Shown in pieces: positions 7,734 through 15,185 of a stretch of 39,066 nt of DNA. The position numbers and the translations under genes are program-made. Each line of letters opens with the position of its first letter. The first letter of the stretch is position 1. Under the pieces are notes generated by a model that was not told the DNA's origin, made no database searches, and worked only from the letters and a program-made list of their open reading frames with translations. The stretch comes from Desulfobulbaceae bacterium (GTDB lineage Bacteria > Desulfobacterota > Desulfobulbia > Desulfobulbales > SURF-16), in the NCBI GenBank assembly GCA_023230525.1, contig JALNXE010000035.1, positions 1 to 39,066 on the forward strand, read 5' to 3'.

Positions 7734-8003
7734 TCATTTCACGGCTCCATTTTCCGCGTTTTTCTCGGCCGGGCCTACGGGGCGGGACGGCGCAGATTGC
7801 TCGGCGACCTGGTTCGCAGCCTTCGCGGCCAACCATGCCTCCACATCTTCCGCCCGCCAGGCCCAGCGGGTGCCCAGCTTAAAGGGGCTGGGGATTGCGT
7901 CCCAGTTTTTCCGCACAATGAGCCCTCGGATGCTCGCCTCCGATGAGCCGAATGCCGCCGCCATGTCCGGCATGTGAAAGATTAACTTGTGTTTCCCGTG
8001 CAT
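7734..8003 (-). CDS. AlpA/excisionase-like helix-turn-helix protein
   Basis: 89 residues with a winged-HTH of the AlpA/MerR-like excisionase type over residues 10-60: MPDMAAAFGSSEASIRGLI, then the wing FKLGTRWAWRAEDVEAWLA. The tail is Ala/Pro-rich and probably disordered. GGGAGG about 9 nt upstream supports the start at 8003. Such proteins act as recombination directionality factors or as activators of integrase genes in P4-like islands. The position 0.7 kb from a tRNA attachment scar fits that role, which is inferred. No integrase is in the window. Confidence 0.7.
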   Translation of the reverse strand: MHGKHKLIFHMPDMAAAFGSSEASIRGLIVRKNWDAIPSPFKLGTRWAWRAEDVEAWLAAKAANQVAEQSAPSRPVGPAEKNAENGAVK

Positions 8004-8032
8004 ATTGTTTAACCTCCCGTTATAATGTTATT

Positions 8033-8048
8033 ATCGTGTTAGCACGAT
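8033..8048. promoter_or_regulatory. Candidate operator palindrome between divergent genes
   Basis: ATCGTGTTAGCACGAT: perfect 6-bp arms around a 4-bp centre, 30 bp upstream of the AlpA-like start and 90 bp upstream of the rightward gene. It is placed to control both. Confidence 0.45.
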
Positions 8049-8137
8049 GGTGCACTATGGCATGTTACATATTTTTCTGCACGGGCATAATACTTGGACG
8101 ACGTGTATGATATTTTGCCCTTGACAAAAAGGAGTGA

Positions 8138-8407
8138 ATGGGCGTGGGAAGGCCAAAAATTGAACCGGAGAGGCGGGAGGAACTTTCCGCCCTGGGGTCG
8201 GAGTTAATTGGGGAAATCACGGCGAATTCCGGTATGACCCCGGAAAGACTTGAAAAATTTTTAGGTAAATATGCCGGAGATGGACGCCATTGGAGAAAAC
8301 TTCGAGCGGGAACCGCGCTTCTCGATGGGCAGAATTTAAGGGAGATCGGCGGGGCAGCTCTCCAATACGGGTGGCTCTCCCCGGAAGATCATCAATATTT
8401 TGCATGA
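8138..8407 (+). CDS. Small hypothetical island protein
   Basis: 89 residues. AAGGAG 5 nt upstream of the ATG gives a good ribosome site. The start reads MGVGRPKIEPERREEL; GRPK resembles a minor-groove-binding AT-hook, followed by two predicted helical segments. No family is recognised. It is divergent from the AlpA-like gene across a 134-bp region with a palindrome, so it may be co-regulated with it. It probably forms a pair with the gene that follows. Confidence 0.6.
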   Translation: MGVGRPKIEPERREELSALGSELIGEITANSGMTPERLEKFLGKYAGDGRHWRKLRAGTALLDGQNLREIGGAALQYGWLSPEDHQYFA

Positions 8408-8408
8408 A

Positions 8409-8630
8409 ATGCCAGGAAACGACGCTAAACAACTGAATCGCATACGCAATATCGGCTTGCGGCTCGAAAAAATGTACGTTGATATGATGGAGGATATGGA
8501 CGAAGATGAGGAAATGGTCGCCGCCGCGGAGACTCCGGCGTCAATTTTAGCCAGAATTCTCGAAAATGCTCCAAAAGAACAAATGTCGCGATTGCTCCAA
8601 TTTTGCTCCACTGAAATCAAAAAATCGTAA
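8409..8630 (+). CDS. Small acidic hypothetical island protein
   Basis: 73 residues from the ATG at 8409, one base after the preceding gene's stop; a TTG at 8400 would add three residues. It is helical and acidic (MYVDMMEDMDEDEE), ending LLQFCSTEIKKS. No ribosome site of its own is clear, which suggests coupling to the upstream gene. No family is recognised. It is the last gene before the attachment scar. Confidence 0.55.
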   Translation: MPGNDAKQLNRIRNIGLRLEKMYVDMMEDMDEDEEMVAAAETPASILARILENAPKEQMSRLLQFCSTEIKKS

Positions 8631-8716
8631 TTAACTATAAACAATCATGGTTAGCCAACATGTTGATATTAAAAGGGCAAACAGTAATAAGTGGTGATTA
8701 ACTTTGACATCAGAAT

Positions 8717-8765
8717 GGGACTACGAATCCGTAGGTCGCACGTTCGAATCGTGCCGGGTGCACCA
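8717..8765 (+). other. 3' fragment of tRNA-Arg(ACG): island attachment site
   Basis: The sequence from GGGACTACGAATCC through the T-arm (GCACGTTCGAATCGTGC) to CGGGTGCACCA is the 3' part of a tRNA with anticodon loop CTACGAA, i.e. anticodon ACG. The 5' half is missing: upstream there is no acceptor strand GCACCCG and no D-arm, and the anticodon stem is broken two pairs out. This is what an element leaves when it recombines in the anticodon stem-loop of a tRNA gene and carries a copy of the 3' half. The intact gene should lie at the other end, left of the window. Confidence 0.8.
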
Positions 8766-8774
8766 GTAAATTTC

Positions 8775-8815
8775 AAGCCCCTAACTCAATACGAGTTAGG
8801 GGCTTTTTTTGTTTT
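8775..8815 (+). terminator. Rho-independent terminator of the tRNA-Arg locus
   Basis: Stem AGCCCCTAACTC / GAGTTAGGGGCT (12 bp, 5-nt loop AATAC) followed by a run of seven T. It lies 10 nt after the tRNA 3' end, so it belongs to the original host tRNA gene. Confidence 0.9.
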
Positions 8816-9109
8816 TCCAGGGTAGGTTTTACCAAAACCAGAATTCATGCACTGAGCCAGTCAAGCCAGTCAGGCCACGAGTCAGGGAATTCCAGCCAGA
8901 GAAAGGTCGTGCTGGACAGGATAATAAAACAGATGCGCTGGTGCGGGAGAAAAATTGTGAGATGGGTGGCTCGCCTGCCCCTTTGACCTGGGCCGGTAAG
9001 TTGACGAGATTAGCGCTTTGCTTTACCGGCTTATGCTGAGGGCGCGGCGGAAAAACAGCGGGCACTCAAGGGCAGACGCGCCGCAGGGGAATCCACGGCA
9101 CGATGTCTC
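8816..9109. other. Intergenic, no convincing gene
   Basis: Host sequence to the right of the attachment scar. Open frames here lack start signals, and GC composition already matches the core. Short CAGTCA/CAGGC repeats occur near 8860-8890. Confidence 0.4.
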
Positions 9110-9328
9110 TCAAGAATTGTAAGCATTTGCGAATGATTCAGCCCTTTCCATGGTTAAGAGGTTGCTCAGGAGATAATGGCCGCAATTGGTAAATTGCCCT
9201 GTTTTGCAGAACTGTTCCGCATAATATGGCAGGGGGATGAAGAGGCCGCCCAGCCTTCTCATGCATTGAGAGTTACACTCGGTCCAGTAAGGGCAGTGCG
9301 ATTCGTTTTTTTCGGAGAAATGGCCCAT
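9110..9328 (-). CDS. Small cysteine-rich hypothetical protein
   Basis: 72 residues, ATG at 9328 with GGGAG about 9 nt upstream. Cysteines are regularly placed: CPYWTECNSQC, then FCKTGQFTNC, and GLFIPLPYY between them. I recall similar short modules, alone or beside PilZ-type proteins, in sulfate- and metal-reducing deltaproteobacteria; no function is known. Four or five Cys suggest a metal site, but this is inference. It is divergent from the gene at 9597, with two palindromes between them. Confidence 0.6.
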   Translation of the reverse strand: MGHFSEKNESHCPYWTECNSQCMRRLGGLFIPLPYYAEQFCKTGQFTNCGHYLLSNLLTMERAESFANAYNS

Positions 9329-9366
9329 ATGGTGATCTCCCGGTTTGTCTATGCAGGAAGGTGCGC

Positions 9367-9421
9367 GATAATGTTATCGTTTTATCGTTTCTTCCCGGTA
9401 AAAGAAGTATATTGATATACT
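9367..9421. promoter_or_regulatory. Two TG-centred palindromes in a divergent intergenic region
   Basis: GATAATGTTATC (9367-9378) and AGTATATTGATATACT (9406-9421), both symmetric around TG. They lie 40-90 bp upstream of the small Cys-rich gene and could be operators; no regulator can be named. Confidence 0.35.
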
Positions 9422-9596
9422 AAAGACGTAAAAAATATCCGGATGGTTCCCGTAATAGTTCTGATTTCCAGAAAATTAAATGATTGGCCAGGGCGCGGGG
9501 GAGCGCGGTGAACGTTTTTAACCCACAAATTTTTTTAAGAAATTGGCAGGCAAAGCTGATTTTTTCCGCAAATGACAGAATCCTGAATAATGAGTT

Positions 9597-9833
9597 GTGA
9601 TAAAAAATAAGTCGAGGATAGATCAGGCCGTGGCCTGGGCCTTTGCCTTATGCAGAATTGGGGTTGGCCTGGCCGTGATCAAATCGGGATTTGCGCTGGC
9701 CAGGGGTGCAGGCCCATTCGCTTATTATGAGTCCGACAACATCATGACCGGCGTTTTCGTCATGGCCATCGGCAGCTATTTTGTCTTTTCCGGCTTCCGG
9801 GGACAATTTGGGGAAGGTGGAGAAGGCCGCTGA
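9597..9833 (+). CDS. Small inner-membrane hypothetical protein
   Basis: 78 residues from a GTG at 9597. Two hydrophobic segments (AVAWAFALCRIGVGLAVI, about 11-28, and IMTGVFVMAIGSYFVFSGF, about 50-68) suggest two membrane helices with a glycine-rich polar tail. The ribosome site is weak. No family is recognised. It converges with the histidine kinase that ends 15 bp further on. Confidence 0.55.
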   Translation: MIKNKSRIDQAVAWAFALCRIGVGLAVIKSGFALARGAGPFAYYESDNIMTGVFVMAIGSYFVFSGFRGQFGEGGEGR

Positions 9834-9848
9834 AAAACTGCGGCGGCT

Positions 9849-11288
9849 CTATTTGCCAAGCGGTCCTGTTTCATTTGCCGGGCAGGCGCAGGGGCAGCCG
9901 TTCTGGTGAGAAGGCAGCCCAATCGTCACTGTAGTGCCGCGGCCCGGTTCGCTGGCAATGGTGATTTTGCCGCCGTGGCCGTCGATGATTTTTTTTACCG
10001 AGAAAAGTCCGAGGCCGCTGCCCTTGGCCATGTTTTTTGTCCCGGCGAGTCTGCGGAAAGGCTGAAACAGGGTGGGGATTTTCTCCGGCGGAATGCCAAC
10101 CCCTGCATCCTTTACCGTGATAACACACCTGTCGGGCTCACGCCGGAGCCGTATATCAATGGCGCTGCCACGTTCGCTGTATTTAACGGCGTTGGAGATA
10201 AGATTGTTTACCACCCGCTCCAGTCGCCTGGCATCACCCCACACCTGGCAGGGCTCCCCTTCATAACTCAGGTGATGGCTGGTGAGCATGGTTGACTGCT
10301 TGGCGAGAATTGTCTTGAGCAGATCATGCAGATCCACCTCCACCATGGAGAAGGCTGCGTTCCCGTCTTCCAGGCGCACGGTGTCGACAAGCTCGCCGAT
10401 CAGTTCTTCAACCGCATCGGCCTGCTCGATGATACAGTTGAGCAAAGGCATCTTTTCTTCGACCACGGCCTGTTTCTTTTTCAATCTCCTGGCCGTGCCG
10501 CCGATGAGGACCATGGGGTTCTTGATGTCATGGGCCAGGGAGGCGATTAAATGGCGGCGATCCTGCTCAAGAAGCTTGATATTCTCGGTCATTTCATTGA
10601 AGGCGCGGCTGAGCATGCCGAGTTCATCATTGTTGTAAACCCTGGCCCGCACTGCAGACTCACCTCTGCCGAAACGCTCCGCGGCCCGGCTCAGGGCAAA
10701 GGTGGGGATGATGATGCGCTTGAGCAGCAGCACGGCGCCAAGAGCGGCGAAGCAGAGGACAAAGAGAATCAGTCCGATTGACCAGCGGTCGACCATGGTG
10801 TCCAGGTGTTTACTCAGCGCCAGGGTTTCGGTCATCTGGCTATGATTCCGTTCCCTGAACTCCTCAACCGCCTGCAGCAGTTTATCGGCGGAGCGGCTGA
10901 CCTCCGCCAGGGGGTGCATTGGCTCGGCAAGGGCCTCGGCCTGGTACAGCTCAAAGAGTTGCCGGATATGGGAGGTGCCGCCGCTGTTGCCGGATGAGGA
11001 GTCTGAACCCGTCAGTTCCCGGACCAGGGGGGGTAATTTTTTTACAAGGTTTGCTTTCTGCGTAAGAAAAGCAGATTCACCGGTGGCACGCCAGAGCAGA
11101 TCCTCCCGCCGTTCCCTGAGAATAGCGTTTTCAATCTGATGGGCAACTTCAATGGTCTGCGAATCCTTGAGAACCCGGGCATTCATGGACTGCAGTTTCG
11201 TGGTGCTGGCGATCAGCGACAGTGCCAGGATAATAAAGCAGAAGGCCAGGCCGCCCATCCAGAAAGAGATGAATTTCTTTATGCTCAT
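9849..11288 (-). CDS. HAMP-domain sensor histidine kinase
   Basis: 479 residues: membrane helix at about 9-28, a periplasmic helical sensor region (29-168), second membrane helix (169-191), HAMP (190-243), then the kinase core. The phospho-accepting His is about residue 253 in SLAHDIKNPM; the ATP-binding region shows NNLISNAVKY (N box), DAGVGIP (G1) and GSGLGLFSV (G2). The sensor region resembles four-helix bundle sensors but gives no ligand. It follows, on the same strand, a receiver-only protein (11574-12098) across 285 bp, a likely partner. The C-terminal tail has CPCAC, possibly accidental. Confidence 0.93.
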   Translation of the reverse strand: MSIKKFISFWMGGLAFCFIILALSLIASTTKLQSMNARVLKDSQTIEVAHQIENAILRERREDLLWRATGESAFLTQKANLVKKLPPLVRELTGSDSSSGNSGGTSHIRQLFELYQAEALAEPMHPLAEVSRSADKLLQAVEEFRERNHSQMTETLALSKHLDTMVDRWSIGLILFVLCFAALGAVLLLKRIIIPTFALSRAAERFGRGESAVRARVYNNDELGMLSRAFNEMTENIKLLEQDRRHLIASLAHDIKNPMVLIGGTARRLKKKQAVVEEKMPLLNCIIEQADAVEELIGELVDTVRLEDGNAAFSMVEVDLHDLLKTILAKQSTMLTSHHLSYEGEPCQVWGDARRLERVVNNLISNAVKYSERGSAIDIRLRREPDRCVITVKDAGVGIPPEKIPTLFQPFRRLAGTKNMAKGSGLGLFSVKKIIDGHGGKITIASEPGRGTTVTIGLPSHQNGCPCACPANETGPLGK

Positions 11289-11573
11289 GGCGATGAAATG
11301 TGCTCCTTTCCAGACCTTTTGTCAATCACTTCCTGCATGTTTGAGTTATGCGCTGCAACTGCGCTACCCGTAGTGAGTCCTGCCGCAGAGATAAAGTTTC
11401 ATAAACAGAAGGTGATTTCCGCAATGGACAAGCTCTTAGTGATGGGGGATACAACATCCGGGGGCAGAAAAGCGCGGCCGGGTCAGGCCCCAGGGGGGTG
11501 GAAGCGCTCAGCGGGCTTGCCGATGGGTGCGCTCAGAATTCCGGCAAGGCCGGACGGGGCAATGGCAGGCGAC

Positions 11574-12098
11574 CTATTCGGCAGGCGTGTGGAGTTTTCC
11601 TTTTGCTGCCGCTTCCGTGATTTCAGCAATGAGTTGTTCCCTTTTGCTGGCGGAGATGTATGGTCTCTGGCGCGCTTCAAGGAGCTGGTCGGCAAATTTT
11701 TTTTTCCTGGCCGCCGCTTCATTGATGAGGACAATTAATTGATCGTTGTCAAAAGGCTTTACCACATAATCAAAGGCCCCAAGTTTCATGGCTTCTGTGG
11801 CGCTGGAAACCGTCGAGTAGCCGGTCAGCATGATGACTTGCGCTAATGGCTGTCGTTTTTTTATTGCCTCAAGAGTTTCAATGCCTCCCATCCCAGGCAT
11901 TTTGAGATCAAGCACAGTCACATCAATATCAGGATGCTGCTCCAGCTGAGTCAAGGCATCCTTGCCGTTTGAGCAGCAGGAAACGTGATAACCCCTGATG
12001 GTCAGACGTTCGGCCATTACTTCAACGAATTCCGCTTCATCGTCAACCAAAAGTATATGTGTCGCAGCCATGGCAACCCCGGCAGGATATTCCCCCAT
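11574..12098 (-). CDS. Single-domain response regulator with C-terminal helical extension
   Basis: 174 residues from the ATG at 12098; the ATG at 12071 (AATHILLVDDE) is at least as likely because the first nine residues are not conserved-looking and neither start has a strong ribosome site. The CheY-type receiver spans about 10-130 with the acidic pair in VDDEAEF, phospho-accepting Asp in VLDLKMPGMGG, Thr in MLTGYS and Lys in VVKPF. The rest (KKKFADQLLEARQR to the end) is a short helical tail, not a DNA-binding domain. It probably relays signals from the kinase encoded downstream. Confidence 0.9.
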   Translation of the reverse strand: MGEYPAGVAMAATHILLVDDEAEFVEVMAERLTIRGYHVSCCSNGKDALTQLEQHPDIDVTVLDLKMPGMGGIETLEAIKKRQPLAQVIMLTGYSTVSSATEAMKLGAFDYVVKPFDNDQLIVLINEAAARKKKFADQLLEARQRPYISASKREQLIAEITEAAAKGKLHTPAE

Positions 12099-12682
12099 GA
12101 CATGCTAGGAAGCACTTAGGGTGTTTTTAATCATTTTCTTGAATTGCTTATCAGTTATTCAACAAACCGCTTCTCTGCTGCCTTGAATTTATACAGTTTG
12201 AGCCGTTTGGCGCTGCTTTTTAAAGATGAATAATTGCAAAAAAACATGTTTGTCCATGCATATCGGGGAGGTGCTCCGGGGGGAAAATTCCGGCAGGCAA
12301 AGGAAATATCCCTCGAAACGGGCCGCGCCGATATATGGGGGATGGGCAAAACACCCCAAACATTTTTTAGCTCTTTTGGATAGCATGCATTCACGGAAAA
12401 ATCAAATCTAATGTGTCCGGTCAAGAGGTATTTGGCCTTTATCCCGGGCTGGCTGACGATGGCCGCCGCAGTCTAGCGCAAAAGGCCATGAGGGCAGGCC
12501 AGTCCGGAAAGTTTGCCCTCTTTTCAGGCCCGTACGGTTTTCATTACCCGGAACTTGGGAGCCGTTATCAAATAACATGGCCATTTCCCAATTTCGTTAC
12601 GGCTCCTTATACCACTCAAGGGGGTACTGAAAAGAGTGGCGTTCCGCGCATTTCGCTGGCCATGTTATTTTTTTACAACGGC
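12099..12682. other. Intergenic, possible structured RNA, no convincing gene
   Basis: 584 bp. At about 12257-12340 a helix CATATCGG/CCGATATATG could close several small hairpins (GGAGGTGCTCC, GGAAAATTCC), followed by TGGGG...CCCCA and ATTTTTT at about 12340-12370, which resembles a terminator. It matches no riboswitch class I know. An open frame at 12413-12718 lacks a ribosome site and protein-like composition. Confidence 0.3.
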
Positions 12683-13048
12683 TTATCTGGGTGGTTCGGT
12701 GGTATTGTATGTGTATGAGGTGACAATGCCGTACTCGTTAAAGCGCACCACCAGATCCTGGGTGCTCGTCTCAGCAAAAAGACCATACCGGTATCTGCCG
12801 TAGGTCCAGGTTTTTGTGCCGTCTTCCACGCCGACCCGCCAGGGCGGCCCGAACATGGAACGTATATCCGTCTGGGTTGTTTCCCCGATTTTGATCCGGG
12901 GAACCTGGTAGGCTGGGAAATCCCGGCCAACGGTTGCGCAACCTGAGAAGGAAAGCGTGCCCAGTAAGGCCAGGCCCGGTAGGAGGTGGCGAAAGAAAAT
13001 CCGGTGCTTTGCCGTGGAGGAGGCGGGAGTTGAGGTGTTGTTGCTCAT
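12683..13048 (-). CDS. BamE/SmpA-like lipoprotein
   Basis: 121 residues from the ATG at 13048, which has AAGGA 8 nt upstream; the frame extends further upstream but without a start signal. Residues 14-38 form a lipoprotein signal peptide ending in the lipobox LSFSGC, so the mature protein is lipidated and probably sits in the outer membrane. The C-terminal part (IKIGETTQTDIRSMFGPPW, then TWTYGRYRYG and NEYGIVTSYTY) follows the BamE/SmpA-OmlA fold pattern: a helix starting a threshold for G.PW and a beta hairpin. A true BamE is usually longer conserved; this may be one of several paralogues. Confidence 0.75.
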   Translation of the reverse strand: MSNNTSTPASSTAKHRIFFRHLLPGLALLGTLSFSGCATVGRDFPAYQVPRIKIGETTQTDIRSMFGPPWRVGVEDGTKTWTYGRYRYGLFAETSTQDLVVRFNEYGIVTSYTYNTTEPPR

Positions 13049-13430
13049 ATTCGTATTCCTTGGTGGATTTTTTGAGAGATACCAGTGTTTTTCCGCATCA
13101 TTTTCCATAACTCTTTGATATTGGCTATGTATGCGTACAAAATCTCCGGCTGTCAAGAGTAAACAATAGGGGGCAATAAAGGAGCGGAAGAACCATGCAC
13201 TGCTCCTGATATACGGCAAGTGAACCGTTGGCAAAGAACCCTGCCGGTTGCCGGGCGCGGAGAAGGATTTTGCCTGGACCAAATGGCTAAGCCGCTGTCT
13301 GTTTCCAGGCCCTTTGCCGGCAAAGATAAGTTTTTGCTTAAAAGATGAAATGAATTGCCGGCTATAGTATACTGGCCCGGAAGAAAGGATAGGTAATTCA
13401 TGATAAATGCAGCTGGGAAAGGAGTTTGCC
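13049..13430. other. Divergent intergenic region
   Basis: Between the lipoprotein and the alcohol dehydrogenase, which point away from each other, so promoters for both should lie here. TATAGTATACT near 13363-13373 is a plausible -10 area for the dehydrogenase, but no matching -35 stands out. Confidence 0.35.
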
Positions 13431-14576
13431 ATGTTTGATTTTGTCTTTCACAATCCGACTAAGATTGTCTTTGGCCGCCAAAAGGAAGAAACAATCGGCG
13501 AGGAGCTGAAAAGTGCCGGAATGGGCAAGGTGCTGTTTGTTTATGGGCAGAACTCGATTAAGCGTTCCGGCCTTTTCGACCGTATTGCGGCAAGCCTCAA
13601 AAGAAACGGCATCGGCTATGTGGAGTTCGGCGGGGTGGTGTCAAATCCGGTTATCTCCCATACCCGGCAAGGGGTGGAGCTGGCCAAGCGGGAAGCGGTG
13701 GATGCCGTCCTGGCCGTCGGCGGCGGTTCGGTGCTCGATGAAGGCAAGGCCATTGCCGTGGGCGCCCTGGCAGCTGATGATGTCTGGAATTATTTTACCG
13801 GCAAGGAAGTTACCAGGGCATTGCCGGTCTTTACGGTGATTACCCTGGCCGCCACCGGCAGCGAAATGAATGGCAACGCGGTGGTCACCAACGAAGAGAC
13901 AAAACAGAAATATAATATCGGTTCTCCCCATGTTTACCCCAGGGTGTCCATTCTGAGTCCGGGGTTGACCTGCACCGTGCCGCTGAGCTATTCAGCCTAT
14001 GGCGCGGTGGATGCCATTGCCCATGTGATTGAAGGTTATTTTACCAGGCAGGCCGGTTCCCATCTGCAGGACCGGCTGGTTGAAGGCATCATTAAGACCG
14101 TGATCGAGACCAATAATGTGATCATGCAGGAGCCGGATAATTACGCAGCCAGGGCGGAATTCATGTGGGCGGCGACCCTGGCGCTGAACGGCTTGACCAC
14201 GGCCGGGCTCAAGGAGTATAGTTTCCCCAACCATATGATAGAGCACTCTCTCAGCGCCATTTACAATATCGCCCATGGGGCCGGGCTCGCCATCGTCATG
14301 CCCGCCTGGATGAAGTGGTACGCGGTAAAAGCGCCGGAGCGCTTTGAACGCTTTGCCCAGGAGGTTTTCGGGGTGGAGGGGGCAGCGGCGGGCATAAAGG
14401 CCCTGGAGGCGTGGTTTGCCGCCATTGGCGCCCCGATCCGTTTACCGGACGCCGATATCCCGGCAGGCGATATCAACATGATCGCGGCAAATGCCGCGGC
14501 ACTGGCCACCCTGTGGGGCATTGGGGAGATATACAGCAAGGAAGTGATTGCCGAAATTCTGCAGCTGGCGGTGTAA
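13431..14576 (+). CDS. Iron-containing alcohol dehydrogenase (butanol dehydrogenase type)
   Basis: 381 residues from the ATG at 13431 (AAAGGAG 6 nt upstream), the usual length of the family. The N-terminus MFDFVFHNPTKIVFG is typical of BdhA/YqhD enzymes. The nucleotide-binding loop GGGSVLDEGKAIA and metal ligands Asp194, His198, His268 and His282 (in VDAIAH, FPNHMIEH and IAHGAG) are all present, so it should be active. It reduces aldehydes or oxidises alcohols in the cytoplasm with NAD(P)H. Substrate cannot be told from sequence. It is transcribed alone, with its own upstream region. Confidence 0.93.
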   Translation: MFDFVFHNPTKIVFGRQKEETIGEELKSAGMGKVLFVYGQNSIKRSGLFDRIAASLKRNGIGYVEFGGVVSNPVISHTRQGVELAKREAVDAVLAVGGGSVLDEGKAIAVGALAADDVWNYFTGKEVTRALPVFTVITLAATGSEMNGNAVVTNEETKQKYNIGSPHVYPRVSILSPGLTCTVPLSYSAYGAVDAIAHVIEGYFTRQAGSHLQDRLVEGIIKTVIETNNVIMQEPDNYAARAEFMWAATLALNGLTTAGLKEYSFPNHMIEHSLSAIYNIAHGAGLAIVMPAWMKWYAVKAPERFERFAQEVFGVEGAAAGIKALEAWFAAIGAPIRLPDADIPAGDINMIAANAAALATLWGIGEIYSKEVIAEILQLAV

Positions 14577-14632
14577 ATTGCAGACCGGGTTGGCTGCTCA
14601 GCTGATAAAACCCCGAGGCTGCTGAAAGCCAC

Positions 14633-15079
14633 TTGGAGACTTTTCTTGCCGATCACGGCCTGCCGGCGTTATTTTTGCTCAGCTTTTTGGCCTCCACCGT
14701 CATTCCGCTTGGTTCGGAATGGCTGGTGGTAACCCTCATCCTGAAGGGTTATCAGCCTGAGTATGTGGTGGCAGCGGCCGCAACGGGAAATTATCTCGGG
14801 GCCTGCACGACCTATTTTGTCGGTCTGTGGGGCGCTGGTTTTTTGATAAAAAAGGTCATGAGAATTGATGAGACAGCTCTTGCCAGGGCGCAGCTGTTTT
14901 ACCGCCGTTACGGGTCATGGTCCCTGCTTTTTTCGTGGCTTCCGGTAGTCGGCGATCCGCTCTGCCTGGCCGGTGGAGCATTACGCGTCAATTTCATCCT
15001 GTTTTCCCTGCTGGTTTTTGCTGGTAAGCTGGCCCGTTATGCAGTAATAGCAGCGGTAACAGCATCAGCCATGCGCTGA
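14633..15079 (+). CDS. YqaA-family (VTT/SNARE-associated, DedA-related) membrane protein
   Basis: 148 residues from a TTG at 14633; no ATG is available upstream in frame. It has the VTT layout: a hydrophobic start with LSFLASTVIPLGSEW, then ATGNYLGACTTYFVGLWG with the conserved glycine-rich loop, and RYGSWSLLFSWLPVVGDPLCLAGG, a re-entrant helix region with the family's G.P signature. Members sit in the inner membrane and are linked to lipid scrambling or membrane homeostasis. It starts 56 bp after the alcohol dehydrogenase and might be cotranscribed with it. Confidence 0.85.
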   Translation: METFLADHGLPALFLLSFLASTVIPLGSEWLVVTLILKGYQPEYVVAAAATGNYLGACTTYFVGLWGAGFLIKKVMRIDETALARAQLFYRRYGSWSLLFSWLPVVGDPLCLAGGALRVNFILFSLLVFAGKLARYAVIAAVTASAMR

Positions 15080-15185
15080 TTTTTCCGGATGATGCAGTGG
15101 GCTCTGAGTTGGCGGGTATGCTGCATCAATGTCAAAAAAAGACTGTCTGCCCAGTGACAGGCAGCCGCTTGCGGAGATTTTCCTG

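Noticed and set aside
8717..8765. A complete tRNA-Arg gene
   Set aside because: The acceptor 5' strand and D-arm are absent upstream, and the anticodon stem is not completed.
8809..9039. A 76-residue gene after the tRNA terminator
   Set aside because: Starts within the terminator T-run and has no ribosome site.
12413..12718. A 101-residue plus-strand gene
   Set aside because: No ribosome site and no protein-like pattern; overlaps the lipoprotein gene's end.
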